From assembly GCF_003425685.1 (NCBI RefSeq), contig NZ_QJKM01000006.1, positions 62,001-126,000 on the forward strand: a DNA stretch of 64,000 bases. Direction: 5' to 3'. Numbering within the stretch: the first letter of the stretch is position 1; every line of letters starts with the position of its first letter. Below are positions 30,013-38,814 of the stretch, in pieces. The position numbers and the translations under genes were made by a program. This stretch comes from Rhizobium terrae. Its GTDB lineage: Bacteria > Pseudomonadota > Alphaproteobacteria > Rhizobiales > Rhizobiaceae. The notes under the pieces are model-generated. The model worked only from the letters and a program-made list of their open reading frames with translations. It was not told the origin of the DNA and made no database searches.

Positions 30013-30169
30013 GCTTGCCTCCTGGGCTCTTTCCTGAAGCTTTTGTTGCAGGGAATATTGCCAGCGAAATCAAGGATCGCACAGGCAGGAAATTTCACTT
30101 CCGCACGATCGGGAACAAATTCTCAGCGAACGAATGTCGGGGAGCGCATTTCCGTTGCCGGGCAGGCGG

Positions 30170-30742
30170 TTAATGGCGGGTTTCCAGCTCGTCGCGAACG
30201 GAATTGAGGATTTCCGCCGCAAGAGGCGCGTCACCCACCGCGCGGGCGAGCGTCATCGCCCCCACCATCTGCGAAAGGATGGCGATGGACTTGCGGCGCC
30301 GATCTTCGTCGCCATTGCCGTCGACGATCTCCTGCAGGAGTTGCAGGTGGTTTTCGATGCCTTCTGCGAACACCGTCTTCACCATCTCATCCTGCCGGGC
30401 GGCATCCGCGCATAAGGAGGCGAAGGTGCAGCCCTTGGCCCGGAATATCAGGTTGGGTCGGGAAAGATACATGCCGATGACCGCGTTGAGAGCCTTGTCG
30501 CGGGTGCGGCCGATGGTCTCCCGCCAGAGCGCGGCATTGGCGGCAAGCGCCTGCCGGGAGGCCTCGGCAGCCAGATCCACCTTGGATTTGAACTGGCCGT
30601 AGAATCCTCCATGCGTCAGGCCGGCCGCCTTCATCAGGTCGGCTATGCCAATGCCGTCGAAACCGCGCTCGCGAAAAAGCTCGCCGGCGATCGCGATGAC
30701 GCGAAAACGGTTCTCTCCAGCCTGTTCGCGGCTCACCCTCAT
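30170..30742 (-). CDS. TetR-family transcriptional regulator
   Basis: 190 aa from the ATG at 30742, preceded by AAGGAGCAAAAG; the frame opens at 30769 without an SD. The N-terminal HTH runs through IGIADLMKAAGLTHGGFYGQFKSKVDL, a pattern typical of the NemR/AcrR-like branch, and the C-terminal domain contains a Cys (AKGCTFASLCADAAR). It is divergent from the fabF-like and thiolase genes, whose upstream region carries palindromic repeats, so it most likely represses them and itself. Confidence 0.88.
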   Translation of the reverse strand: MRVSREQAGENRFRVIAIAGELFRERGFDGIGIADLMKAAGLTHGGFYGQFKSKVDLAAEASRQALAANAALWRETIGRTRDKALNAVIGMYLSRPNLIFRAKGCTFASLCADAARQDEMVKTVFAEGIENHLQLLQEIVDGNGDEDRRRKSIAILSQMVGAMTLARAVGDAPLAAEILNSVRDELETRH

Positions 30743-30762
30743 CTTTTGCTCCTTCCGATGTC

Positions 30763-30825
30763 TTGACACTTATATGGCGATCATCATCTAAAAGGAAATA
30801 CATGATGATCATCATTTAAAAGGAA
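30763..30825 (+). promoter_or_regulatory. Divergent TetR/fabF-like control region with direct repeats and palindrome
   Basis: A -35-like TTGACA lies at 30763-30768. Two 19-bp direct repeats (GATCATCATYTAAAAGGAA, 30779-30797 and 30807-30825, one mismatch) are spaced 28 bp apart, and the second ends in the SD of the FabF-like gene. A perfect 14-bp palindrome ATGATGATCATCAT occupies 30802-30815 and overlaps the second repeat. Spacing and symmetry suit two TetR dimers. Confidence 0.6.
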
Positions 30826-30831
30826 TGCCGC

Positions 30832-32121
30832 ATGCCGAAGCAGGCGAGAGACAGGATAGTCATCACCGGAATGGGCGTTGTTTCGCCGCTCGGAAGCGGG
30901 ACGGAGGTCATGTGGGAACGCCTGATCGAGGGGCGTTCCGGCCTGCGCCGGCTCTCCGAAGATGTGGTTCCCGATATCGATGCCAAGGTCGGCGGCGTGG
31001 TTCCCTCTATCGGCGAGGACGAACGGGGTTTCGATATCGAGCAGGCAGTGCCGCAGAAGGACCGCAAGAAGATGGACCGGTTCATCGCCTTCGCGCTGGA
31101 AGCCTCCCGGCAGGCGCTCGAACAGTCCGGCTGGGTTGCGGATACCGACGAAAGGCAGGAACGCACCGCAACGATCATCGCCTCCGGGATCGGCGGTTTC
31201 CAGACGATCACCGAAGCGGTGCGGACGGTCGATACGCGCGGTGCCGGAAGGCTGTCGCCGTTCACCGTGCCGGCCTTCCTGGTCAATCTCGCTGCGGGCC
31301 ACATCTCGATCCGCTACGGCTTCAAAGGACCGATCGGTGCTCCGGTGACGGCTTGCGCTGCGAGCGTTCAGGCGATCGGCGACGGGATGCGGATGATCCG
31401 TTCCGGCGAAGTGGATGTGGCGGTCTGCGGCGGTACGGAGGCCTGCATCAACCGGGTGGCGCTCGGCGGCTTTGCGGCGGCGCGCGGCCTTTCGACTGCG
31501 TTCAACGACAACCCAGAAAAAGCATCGCGGCCCTTCGACGGCCGGCGCGATGGTTTCGTCATGGGCGAGGGGGCCGGCATCGTCGTCGTCGAGACGCTGG
31601 AACATGCGCTGGCACGCGGCGCCACGCCGCTTGTCGAAGTTGTCGGTTACGGCACGAGCGCCGACGCCTATCACCTGACTGCTGGTCCTGCCGACGGTTC
31701 GGGCGCGCAGAAGGCAATCCGCCGGGCTCTGCAGATGGCCGAACTGCCGCCGGAAGCGATCGGTTACCTCAACGCCCATGCGACCTCGACGCCGGTCGGC
31801 GATGCGGGCGAACTGGCGGCGATCAAGACGATTTTCGGTACCGGCCGGGGACCTGCGGTGTCGTCGACCAAATCGGCGACCGGCCATCTGCTTGGCGCCG
31901 CGGGCGGCCTCGAAGCGATCATCACCGCCCTTGCGCTGCGCGACGGCATCCTGCCGCCGACCCTCAATCTCGAGGATCCCGATCCGATCGCCGAAGGTCT
32001 CGACCTCATCGGGCCTCAGGCGCGGCGCAGCCAGGTCGAATACGCGCTCTCCAACGGCTTCGGCTTCGGCGGCGTCAATGCGAGCGTCATCCTGCGGCGG
32101 TGGAACGCCAGCGCAAACTGA
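30832..32121 (+). CDS. Beta-ketoacyl-ACP synthase II-like condensing enzyme (FabF family)
   Basis: 429 aa with the KAS II catalytic triad: nucleophilic Cys in VTACAASVQAIG, His in LNAHATSTPVGD and His in SSTKSATGHLLGAAGG, plus GFGFGGVNAS near the C-terminus. The SD AAAAGGAA is part of the direct repeat upstream. It is followed 11 bp later by a thiolase gene and controlled by a divergent TetR, so it is a specialised paralogue and not the housekeeping fabF, which normally sits beside acpP. It may condense or process acyl chains for a modified lipid or signal (inference). Confidence 0.88.
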   Translation: MPKQARDRIVITGMGVVSPLGSGTEVMWERLIEGRSGLRRLSEDVVPDIDAKVGGVVPSIGEDERGFDIEQAVPQKDRKKMDRFIAFALEASRQALEQSGWVADTDERQERTATIIASGIGGFQTITEAVRTVDTRGAGRLSPFTVPAFLVNLAAGHISIRYGFKGPIGAPVTACAASVQAIGDGMRMIRSGEVDVAVCGGTEACINRVALGGFAAARGLSTAFNDNPEKASRPFDGRRDGFVMGEGAGIVVVETLEHALARGATPLVEVVGYGTSADAYHLTAGPADGSGAQKAIRRALQMAELPPEAIGYLNAHATSTPVGDAGELAAIKTIFGTGRGPAVSSTKSATGHLLGAAGGLEAIITALALRDGILPPTLNLEDPDPIAEGLDLIGPQARRSQVEYALSNGFGFGGVNASVILRRWNASAN

Positions 32122-32132
32122 GGAGATTTTCA

Positions 32133-33311
32133 ATGGCAGAGGCAGTCATCATTGCGCCGGTCCGCACCGCGATCGGCAAATACAACGGATCTCTCGCCGG
32201 CATCCCGGCCGTCGAACTCGGCGCTGCCGTCATCCGCGAGACGGTCGCGCGAGCAGGGCTCGATGCCGGCGATGTGGCATCCGTCATCATGGGCAATGTC
32301 GTGCAGGCCGGCAACAAGATGAACCCGGCGCGGCAGGCGGCAATCCACAGCGGTCTGCCCGTCTCGGTGCCGGCGGTCACCGTCAACCGCGTCTGCGGTT
32401 CGGGCGCGGAGGCCATTGCCAGTGCCGCCCGTGATGTCTGGCTCGGTCATGCCAGGGCCGTCGTCGCCGGCGGCATGGAGAATATGGACCGCGCGCCCTA
32501 TCTGATGAGCGGCGGCCGCTGGGGTTACCGTATGGGCCATGCGGAGATCTTCGACAGCATGCTGCTCGACGGTTTGCATGACGCCTTTTCCGATCGACAT
32601 TCCGGCTGGCACACCGAGGACATGATCGTGTCGCAGCAGATCGGCCGGGCGGATCAGGATCGCTGGGCGGCCCGTTCGCAGCAGCGTTTCAGCACCGCAC
32701 AGGCGGAAGGCAGGTTCGCAGACGAGATCGTCGGCATCGATATTTCCGTGAAGGGCGGTGCGAAGCCTTTTGTTTCCGACGAGACGCCACGCCCGGACAC
32801 CACGGCCGAAGGGCTCGCGAAGCTGAAACCCGCGTTTCGGGAGGACGGCACGATCACCGCCGGCAATGCGCCGGGGCTCAACAGCGGCGCCTCGGCGATG
32901 ATCATTGCCGATCGGGCTTTTGCCGACGCCGAAGGTCTGCAGCCGATGGCGCGGCTCGTTTCCTACGGCGTGGCGGCGGTGGAACCCGGCATGTTCGCGC
33001 TCGGGCCCATCCCCGCCGTGCGCCAGGCCCTGGAACGTGCCGGCTGGACGATCGGCGATATCGAGCGGATCGAGATCAACGAAGCCTATGCGGCGGTGCC
33101 GCTGGCGGTGCTGAAAAACCTCGGCCTGCCGGAGGATATCGCCAATGTCGAGGGCGGGGCGGTGGCGCATGGCCATCCGATCGGCGCGACAGGCGCCATC
33201 CTTGCGACACGGCTCCTGCATTCCATGCGGCGGGACGGACTGAAGCGGGGCGTGGTGACGCTGTGCATCGGCGGCGGGCAGGGCATCGCGCTGGCGCTCG
33301 AAATGTTCTGA
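32133..33311 (+). CDS. Acetyl-CoA C-acetyltransferase-type thiolase
   Basis: 392 aa, standard thiolase length. Acyl-accepting Cys in VNRVCGSGAEAIAS, GGMENMDRAPY, NEAYAAVPLAVL, His in AHGHPIGATGA and the second catalytic Cys in LCIGGGQGIALALE. It starts 11 bp after the FabF-like gene with SD AGGAG. Thiolases either condense two acetyl-CoA or cleave 3-ketoacyl-CoA. Pairing with a KAS suggests a small acyl-processing operon. A bidirectional terminator follows. Confidence 0.9.
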   Translation: MAEAVIIAPVRTAIGKYNGSLAGIPAVELGAAVIRETVARAGLDAGDVASVIMGNVVQAGNKMNPARQAAIHSGLPVSVPAVTVNRVCGSGAEAIASAARDVWLGHARAVVAGGMENMDRAPYLMSGGRWGYRMGHAEIFDSMLLDGLHDAFSDRHSGWHTEDMIVSQQIGRADQDRWAARSQQRFSTAQAEGRFADEIVGIDISVKGGAKPFVSDETPRPDTTAEGLAKLKPAFREDGTITAGNAPGLNSGASAMIIADRAFADAEGLQPMARLVSYGVAAVEPGMFALGPIPAVRQALERAGWTIGDIERIEINEAYAAVPLAVLKNLGLPEDIANVEGGAVAHGHPIGATGAILATRLLHSMRRDGLKRGVVTLCIGGGQGIALALEMF

Positions 33312-33350
33312 TCCCCGTAAGATCGTTTCCGTGTTGGCGGCATCCAACAA

Positions 33351-33380
33351 AAAGCGCGGCAAGAGGGATTGCCGCGCTTT
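33351..33380. terminator. Bidirectional Rho-independent terminator
   Basis: Perfect 12-bp stem AAAGCGCGGCAA (33351-33362) and TTGCCGCGCTTT (33369-33380) with loop GAGGGA. The A and T runs at the stem base serve both directions. It lies between the rightward thiolase and the leftward Rieske gene. Confidence 0.85.
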
Positions 33381-33452
33381 CCGTCTATCCAGGCAGAGGG
33401 GACCTTTTCGGATAGATCTTGGGTGGAATATTAGCCCTTACCTTCGGCCTCT

Positions 33453-33866
33453 TCATATCTCGACGACGACATAGTCTTCGTCGATCGAGACGGGAAACGT
33501 TTCGGCCTGATAGGGGCCTTCCGTCAGCGTCCCGCCTTTTGTCACCGTCACGTCGAAGCTTTTGACGCGGGTGCGGGCCGGGTCGCACCAGGATTTGCCG
33601 GTACGAATGTCGAATTCCCAGCCGTGCCAGGGGCAGCGGACGAGTTCGCCATGGCGGGTCATGCGCACCTTGCCGGGCTCCTCGGCTTCGGCAAGCCCCA
33701 CTACCTGACCGCGGCAGAGATCGGCACCCTCGTGCGGGCAGCGGTTGGCGATGGCGAAGAATTCGCCCTTGACGTTGAAAAGAGCGATGTCGCGGCCTGC
33801 GACCTTCACCAGCTTGGACTTGCCGATATCGAGTTCATCGACCTTTGCGACGACGTGACGGGCCAT
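33453..33866 (-). CDS. Rieske [2Fe-2S] ferredoxin
   Basis: 137 aa from the ATG at 33866 (MARHVVAKVDELDIG). The cluster ligands are CPHEGADL and, about 42 residues later, CPWHGWEF, i.e. C-x-H...C-x-x-H. No catalytic oxygenase domain follows, so this is a stand-alone ferredoxin or a small subunit. It is the last gene behind two amidohydrolase genes, 50 bp downstream. It could pass electrons to an oxygenase encoded elsewhere. No reductase or oxygenase alpha subunit is nearby. Confidence 0.88.
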   Translation of the reverse strand: MARHVVAKVDELDIGKSKLVKVAGRDIALFNVKGEFFAIANRCPHEGADLCRGQVVGLAEAEEPGKVRMTRHGELVRCPWHGWEFDIRTGKSWCDPARTRVKSFDVTVTKGGTLTEGPYQAETFPVSIDEDYVVVEI

Positions 33867-33916
33867 TCTCAGTTCAATCCATATAAGTTGTCGGCGTTTC
33901 CGGCTTTGACTTCCCA

Positions 33917-35020
33917 TCAGGGCAGGCGGTAGACGGATTTTGCATTATCCCGAAAGATCTGGGCACGTTCGGTCGGCGACAGCGGCACCTTGAAGGCGTA
34001 GCGCGGATCGTCGAAATCCCAGTGCGGATAGTCGGTCGAAAACATTAGCCGGTCGGTGCCGACCCAGCGCAGCGTATCGAGCAGGTGGCGGTTGTTTTCC
34101 GGCTCCTCGATCGGCTGGGTGGTGAACCAGACGTTCTCGCGAATATATTCGGAGGGCGGCCGCTTCACATGCGGGAGTTCGGAACGCATCCGCTCCCATT
34201 GCTTGTCGAGCCGCCAGGCAAGCGGGGCCGCCCAGGCAAATCCGCCTTCGACGACGACGAGCTTCAGCTTGGGGAAGCGCTCGAAAACGCCTTCGAGGAC
34301 CATGCTGGTCACGACGCTCTGCAGACTGTGCGAAAAGGCGTAGTGCTCCTCGATATAGAAGTTCAACCAGCCTGCGCCGCTGTTGGTATGCTGGCCATAG
34401 GCGGCCGAATGCATGCCGATCGGCATGTCGTAGTGTTCGGCGGCTTCGTAGATCGGCCAGTAGCGGCGGCGGCCGGCCGGCTCGATCGTGCGTGGCGGAA
34501 TGGCGATCTGCACGAAGCGATCATCGCCGATGCGCGCCTCGATCTCGGCAAGTGCGGAGGGCACGTCTTCCTGGGTGACCGAGATCGAGCCCTTGAGCCT
34601 CGGGTCGGGCGCCATCCACTTGTCGATCTGCCAGTCGTTGACGGCGGCGCACATGGCGGCGCCGAGTTCCTGGTTGAGCGTCGAAGAACCCGCCGCGAGC
34701 GGCTGCAGGATGCCGTATTCGATGCCGAGCGGATCGAGCAGTTGTTCCTGCAGATAGGCGAGATCGGAGGCCGGCGGTCCGCCGCCCGGCGGCCAGGAAT
34801 CCCGGCGCATCCCGTTGCCGGGCGTCATGCGCGGATAGGGCAGCGTGCCGACCACCGGATTGGCGCTGCGCGGCCCGTAATCCGCCAGATGCTGTTTCCA
34901 GCGCGCGGGCAGGAATTTCGCGAGCTCGGCCGGATTGGTGAAGGCCGGATGGATGTCGCAATCGACAATGCCAAGCTTGGCTTCTGCCTCGGTTTCCTTT
35001 TCCAGAACGGCCTGGTCCAT
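33917..35020 (-). CDS. Amidohydrolase-2 family protein (ACMSD/decarboxylase-like), copy 1
   Basis: 367 aa from the ATG at 35020 with SD GGAGGACTGACC. Metal-site elements: CDIHPAF (Asp-x-His), GMHSAAYG (His), a later His region (EEHYAFSH), and STDYPHWDFDD (Asp). The fold is a TIM barrel of the amidohydrolase_2 branch, which includes ACMSD, gamma-resorcylate decarboxylase and LigW-type decarboxylases; many members near aromatic genes are hydrolases or decarboxylases of ring acids. It is 2 bp from the upstream paralogue and shares its architecture, so the two may form a heteromer or act on successive substrates. Confidence 0.85.
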   Translation of the reverse strand: MDQAVLEKETEAEAKLGIVDCDIHPAFTNPAELAKFLPARWKQHLADYGPRSANPVVGTLPYPRMTPGNGMRRDSWPPGGGPPASDLAYLQEQLLDPLGIEYGILQPLAAGSSTLNQELGAAMCAAVNDWQIDKWMAPDPRLKGSISVTQEDVPSALAEIEARIGDDRFVQIAIPPRTIEPAGRRRYWPIYEAAEHYDMPIGMHSAAYGQHTNSGAGWLNFYIEEHYAFSHSLQSVVTSMVLEGVFERFPKLKLVVVEGGFAWAAPLAWRLDKQWERMRSELPHVKRPPSEYIRENVWFTTQPIEEPENNRHLLDTLRWVGTDRLMFSTDYPHWDFDDPRYAFKVPLSPTERAQIFRDNAKSVYRLP

Positions 35021-35022
35021 GG

Positions 35023-36102
35023 TCAGTCCTCCAGTCGCGGGTAGGTGGCGAGCGCATTTTCCCGAACCAGCCGGTCGATCAGACGTTCCGGGAATCCGGC
35101 GGGAATGGCCGCTTCGCCCTCGAATTGGGGATGCGGATAGTCGGTCGAGAAGAGCAGCATGTCGTCGGAGTCGAGATGTTCGACGATGCGCTCCAGTTCG
35201 CCGGGATCGCGCGGCGCGTCGAAGGGCTGAGTGGTCAGGCGGATCTGGCGGCGGACAAGCGCCGATGGCGGTTCCTTGACCCACGGGATTTCGATGCGGG
35301 CGCCGCGCCAGTCCTTGCTCATGCGCCACATCTGGCCGGGCAGCCAGGAAACGCCGGATTCGATCAGCACGATCTTCATATCCGGGAATTTGCCGAGCAC
35401 GCCTTCGGCGACGAAACTGCCGACCTGGGCTGCAAAACCCTGGATATGATGGACATAATCCTCGGCGAGGTAGGACGGGAAACCGCTCTGGCTCGGGGCG
35501 TGGCGATAGGCGCTGCCGGCATGGACGCCGAGCGCGAAGCCATGGCGCTGGGCGGCCTCGTAGATCGGCCAGTAGATGCGGCGGCCGAGCGGCATTTCAC
35601 CCTGGCAGAGTGCCAGGATCTGCACGAAACGCTTGTCGCCGGCGAAGCGTTCGATTTCTTCCACGGCCGCTTCCGGGTTCTGCCATGGCAGCACGAGCGA
35701 GGCACGCAGACGCGGGTCGCGATCCAGCCATTCCGCTTTCAGCCAGTCGTTGGTGGCGCGGCAGACCGCGGTCGAGAGATAGGGGTCGTAGATCGCGTGG
35801 ACGCCGGTAACGCAGTTGAGGATCGCGTATTTCAATCCGTAGGAATCGAGCAGGTTCTTGCGGAGCTTGTCGACGCCGCTGCCTTCCGTCGCTTTCCAGT
35901 CCTCGCGGAAGAAGGGTCTGGTGCTGGTCGGGAAACCGGTGAGCTCAAGCCGGTCGACATCCCGCGAAATGACGATTTCCTTCCAGTACTCGTCGAAATA
36001 GGGGAGGAGATCGGCACGCTTCGGCGCATCCGGATGAACGTCGCAATCGATCGCGCCGAGCTTCGAAAGTGCCACGCGCTGCTGGGCCACGGCAGTGTCC
36101 AC
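35023..36102 (-). CDS. Amidohydrolase-2 family protein (ACMSD/decarboxylase-like), copy 2
   Basis: 359 aa from a GTG at 36102, chosen for the SD AGGGAGG 8 nt upstream; the frame opens at 36183 without one. Motifs parallel copy 1: CDVHPDAPKRADLLPYF, WPIYEAAQRHGFALGVHAGS, EDYVHHIQGFAAQVGSFVAEGV, FSTDYPHPQFEGE. It is the first gene of a three-gene operon (this, copy 1, Rieske). The upstream gap contains an operator-like palindrome, and a LysR gene lies beyond it on the same strand. Confidence 0.85.
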   Translation of the reverse strand: MDTAVAQQRVALSKLGAIDCDVHPDAPKRADLLPYFDEYWKEIVISRDVDRLELTGFPTSTRPFFREDWKATEGSGVDKLRKNLLDSYGLKYAILNCVTGVHAIYDPYLSTAVCRATNDWLKAEWLDRDPRLRASLVLPWQNPEAAVEEIERFAGDKRFVQILALCQGEMPLGRRIYWPIYEAAQRHGFALGVHAGSAYRHAPSQSGFPSYLAEDYVHHIQGFAAQVGSFVAEGVLGKFPDMKIVLIESGVSWLPGQMWRMSKDWRGARIEIPWVKEPPSALVRRQIRLTTQPFDAPRDPGELERIVEHLDSDDMLLFSTDYPHPQFEGEAAIPAGFPERLIDRLVRENALATYPRLED

Positions 36103-36269
36103 TGCGCAAACCTCCCTGTCCTGCGGGCCGAATTCAATATTCCGGCCGTAATCCAATTCCCGGACGATGCCGCCTTGCGGCAACCGCCCAACGCATCGCC
36201 GACGCGTCTCCTCGATGAGGAATGTAAGGACGGCTGAGACGGCTGGGAATACCCTTTTTCATCCGAGCG

Positions 36270-36290
36270 GCTTTCTCAAATCGAGAAAGC
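36270..36290. promoter_or_regulatory. Palindrome upstream of the amidohydrolase operon
   Basis: Perfect inverted repeat GCTTTCTC-AAATC-GAGAAAGC (8-bp arms, 5-bp spacer) in the 231-bp gap between the LysR gene and the first amidohydrolase. No T-run follows on either strand, so an operator is more likely than a terminator. Confidence 0.45.
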
Positions 36291-36333
36291 TGAACCGCCT
36301 TCGGCTTTTCTCCAGCGGCAAAGATGCGCTGCT

Positions 36334-37239
36334 CTATGCAATGCGTTCGCCGCTCACCAGGGCCGCATTCATATGGACGCGCAGCCACTCCATCAGCGCC
36401 TTGACGCTCGGCTTTCGGGCCTGCGTCTGCGGTATCAGCGCCTTCAGCCAGAGTTCGGCGACGGGATATTCGGGCAGGAGCTCGATGAGTTTGCCGGAGC
36501 GGATCGATTCTTCCGCGACATAGCTCGCCACCATGGCAACGCCGCGTCCGCGAAGGGCGAGATCGTGCAGGATCTGCGTGTCGTTGGCGCTGAAGGCGGA
36601 CCGTACCTCGACGTCGATCGGGCCGCCGGGGCTCAGGAAAGACCAGGTCGAACCGGTGGCATGAAAGGTCAGGCAGATGTGGTTGACGAGGTCGCGGGGA
36701 TGTCTCGGCAGGCCGCGGCTTTCCAGATAGGATGGGGCGGCGCAGAGCCTGCGCGGATAGGGACACAGCGGCTCGTCGATGACGTTGGAATAGGAGGCGG
36801 GGAGCGCTCCGAGCGCGATGTCATATCCCTCCTCGGCCGGATTGACGGAGCGGTCGACCAGCGCGAGGTCCATGGTGACGTTCGGGTTCTCCTGCTGGAA
36901 GTCGCTGAGGATACGGGCCAGGAAGGCGATGGTCACCGTGGTCGGCGCCTTGATGCGCAAATGGCCCTCGATCCGCTGGGCGACAGCAGCTGCACCGCTG
37001 ATGGCATCGTCGATCTCCTTCACCAATGCCTGGTAGCGAGGCAGGTAGCGCTCGCCGATCTCGGTAAGAATAAGCTGGCGGGTGGAACGGACAAAAAGCT
37101 TTACCCGCATCTGGTCTTCCAGCCGGCTGACCCGTTTGGTGACGACGGAGGGTGCGACACCCAGATGACGGCCCGCCGCCGAGAAGCTGCCCGAGCGGGC
37201 AACCGCCAGGAATGTGCGGATGTTGATTAACGTATCCAA
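36334..37239 (-). CDS. LysR-family transcriptional regulator
   Basis: 301 aa from a TTG at 37239, 9 nt after a GGGAGG SD; the open frame reaches a GTG at 37272 with no SD. The HTH is in residues about 5-60 (FLAVARSGSFSAAGRHLGVAPSVVTKRVSRLEDQMRVKLF), and a LysR substrate domain follows. The subgroup with LxVRSTRQLILTEIGERY resembles DmlR/AaeR-like regulators. It is divergent from the ABC importer at 37.7 kb and upstream of the amidohydrolase operon, so it may govern either or both. Confidence 0.88.
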   Translation of the reverse strand: MDTLINIRTFLAVARSGSFSAAGRHLGVAPSVVTKRVSRLEDQMRVKLFVRSTRQLILTEIGERYLPRYQALVKEIDDAISGAAAVAQRIEGHLRIKAPTTVTIAFLARILSDFQQENPNVTMDLALVDRSVNPAEEGYDIALGALPASYSNVIDEPLCPYPRRLCAAPSYLESRGLPRHPRDLVNHICLTFHATGSTWSFLSPGGPIDVEVRSAFSANDTQILHDLALRGRGVAMVASYVAEESIRSGKLIELLPEYPVAELWLKALIPQTQARKPSVKALMEWLRVHMNAALVSGERIA

Positions 37240-37743
37240 GGATTTAGTCCTCCCAAGCCAGCATCCTGACACTCCTCCAGGCGGAATCTAGCACGATTTA
37301 TCTTTCTATTTTCGAGAAAAGTGAATGTAAAAAAATGGTGCTTTTCGACTGCATGGGAAAAGGTCAATGTAATAGCCGAGGAATTCCAACGCCTTCGAAG
37401 CGTACTACGCTTCGCGTCAGGACCCGGGTTCGGGCCCGGAATTCGGAGGATGAGGGAGTATCCGCTGGCACAGGCCGCCCGGCCAGGAAACAAGGTTGCG
37501 ATGTCGCATTTTGCGTTGCGTATCAGGGACCTTGTCAAACGCTGGACGAGCACCAGATCGCCTTTAGGGCGGGACGGTGAAGACCTGGAACAACGGGCAG
37601 ATCCGCGATGCCGTTCGGGAAAGCGGTGCCGCTGAGGTTCAGAAGGAGATTGCGGCCGGCTGGCCGCAGGAAAATGGGCGCCGCGTGAACGGGAAAGACC
37701 CGGCCACCGCGCCGATATCGTCAGTTCCAGGGAGGAGAAACAG
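37240..37743. promoter_or_regulatory. 504-bp divergent region between LysR and ABC importer, with a palindrome
   Basis: No credible gene is seen. The most regular element is a perfect inverted repeat CGAAGCGT-ACT-ACGCTTCG at 37396-37414. An AT-rich tract (37290-37340, with GTGAATGTAAAAAAATGG) lies near the LysR start and may hold its promoter. The last 20 bp before 37744 contain the SD GGGAGGAG of the binding-protein gene. Short frames in 37321-37635 have no SD and no recognisable motif. Confidence 0.4.
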
Positions 37744-38802
37744 GTGACGAGCAAATCCATGACATCGGCCATTCAGAAATGGTCGCGACGGCTTTTCATG
37801 GCGGCCGCGGGCGGCGTCGCCATTGCAGCGGCCGCAGGCCTGTCGGCCCATGCGCAGGATGCCGAATGGCAGAAGGTGGTTGAGGCCGGCAAGAACGAAG
37901 GCAAGCTCATTCTATACACCGCACTCGTCGGCCAGCCGAGCACCAAGCAGATCGCCGCCGCCTTCACCAAGCAATACGGCATCGATGTCGAGATTCTCGA
38001 GGCGCGCGCCAGCGAAATCCGCGAGCGCGTCCGCGTCGAGCAGGCAGCCGGCCGCTTTGCCGCCGACGTCATGTTCACCAGCGAAGGGCAGACGATGCTC
38101 TACGATACGCAGGACAAATCGGTCGATCCGCTGCCTGTGACGCCGAATTCCGGCAAGATCAACGACAGGTTCAAGCTCAAGGTGCCGATGGCCTCGGTCA
38201 TGACCATTCCTTATGGGATCATGATCAATACCGGCCTCGTGAAGCCTGCGGACGAGCCGAAGAGCTGGAAGGATCTCGCCGATCCCAAGTGGCAGGGCAA
38301 GATCCTCTCCGACGACCCGCGCGCCATCGGTGCCGGCTATCTCTGGTTCTTCTCGACCTATACGAAGATCGGCGAGGATTATGTAAAGAAGGTCGCCGAG
38401 CAGAAACTGGTCTTCACCCGCGACCAGCGGGAATCGCAGCGCCGGACGGCGCGTGGCGAATATTCGATCTACATGCCGGTGATCATGACCGACTTCTCGG
38501 ATCTGAAGGGCCTGCCGGTCAAATTCATCATTCCCGAGGAAGGCGTTCCCTACGTGCTTTACGGCAACGTCCTGCTCAAGAAGGCTCCGCATCCGAATGC
38601 CGCGAAGCTCTATCTCGACTTCATGCAGGGTCCCGTCGTGCAGAAAATCTACGCGGGTCTGGGGTACGGTCCGGTGCTCGACGGCATGACCGAAGGTCTG
38701 CCAGCCGACGTCAAGGCGATCTCCGAAGCCAAGCTCTACGGAACGACGGATACGACTCGCCAGAACGAGATGCTGGCCAAATCCAAGGACATCTTCAAGT
38801 AA
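37744..38802 (+). CDS. Ferric/polyamine-type ABC importer substrate-binding protein
   Basis: 352 aa from a GTG at 37744 with SD GGGAGGAGAAACAG. The N-terminus has a twin-arginine-like motif (WSRRLFMAAAGGVAIAAAAG) ending at SAHAQDAEW. The mature protein is an FbpA/SBP_bac_6-like type D protein: GKLILYTALVGQPSTKQIAAAFTKQYGIDVEI, RASEIRERVRVEQAAGRFAADVMF, VPYVLYGNVLLKKAPHPNAAKLYLDFM. Members carry iron, polyamines, phosphonates or thiamine. In this aromatic context an organic ligand is plausible. A strong stem-loop follows the stop. Confidence 0.88.
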   Translation: MTSKSMTSAIQKWSRRLFMAAAGGVAIAAAAGLSAHAQDAEWQKVVEAGKNEGKLILYTALVGQPSTKQIAAAFTKQYGIDVEILEARASEIRERVRVEQAAGRFAADVMFTSEGQTMLYDTQDKSVDPLPVTPNSGKINDRFKLKVPMASVMTIPYGIMINTGLVKPADEPKSWKDLADPKWQGKILSDDPRAIGAGYLWFFSTYTKIGEDYVKKVAEQKLVFTRDQRESQRRTARGEYSIYMPVIMTDFSDLKGLPVKFIIPEEGVPYVLYGNVLLKKAPHPNAAKLYLDFMQGPVVQKIYAGLGYGPVLDGMTEGLPADVKAISEAKLYGTTDTTRQNEMLAKSKDIFK

Positions 38803-38814
38803 GCCGCCTCCCTG

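Noticed and set aside
37321..37635. Possible 104-aa gene in the LysR/ABC importer gap
   Set aside because: No SD, no motif, basic low-information composition, and it overlaps a second equally poor frame at 37335-37580.
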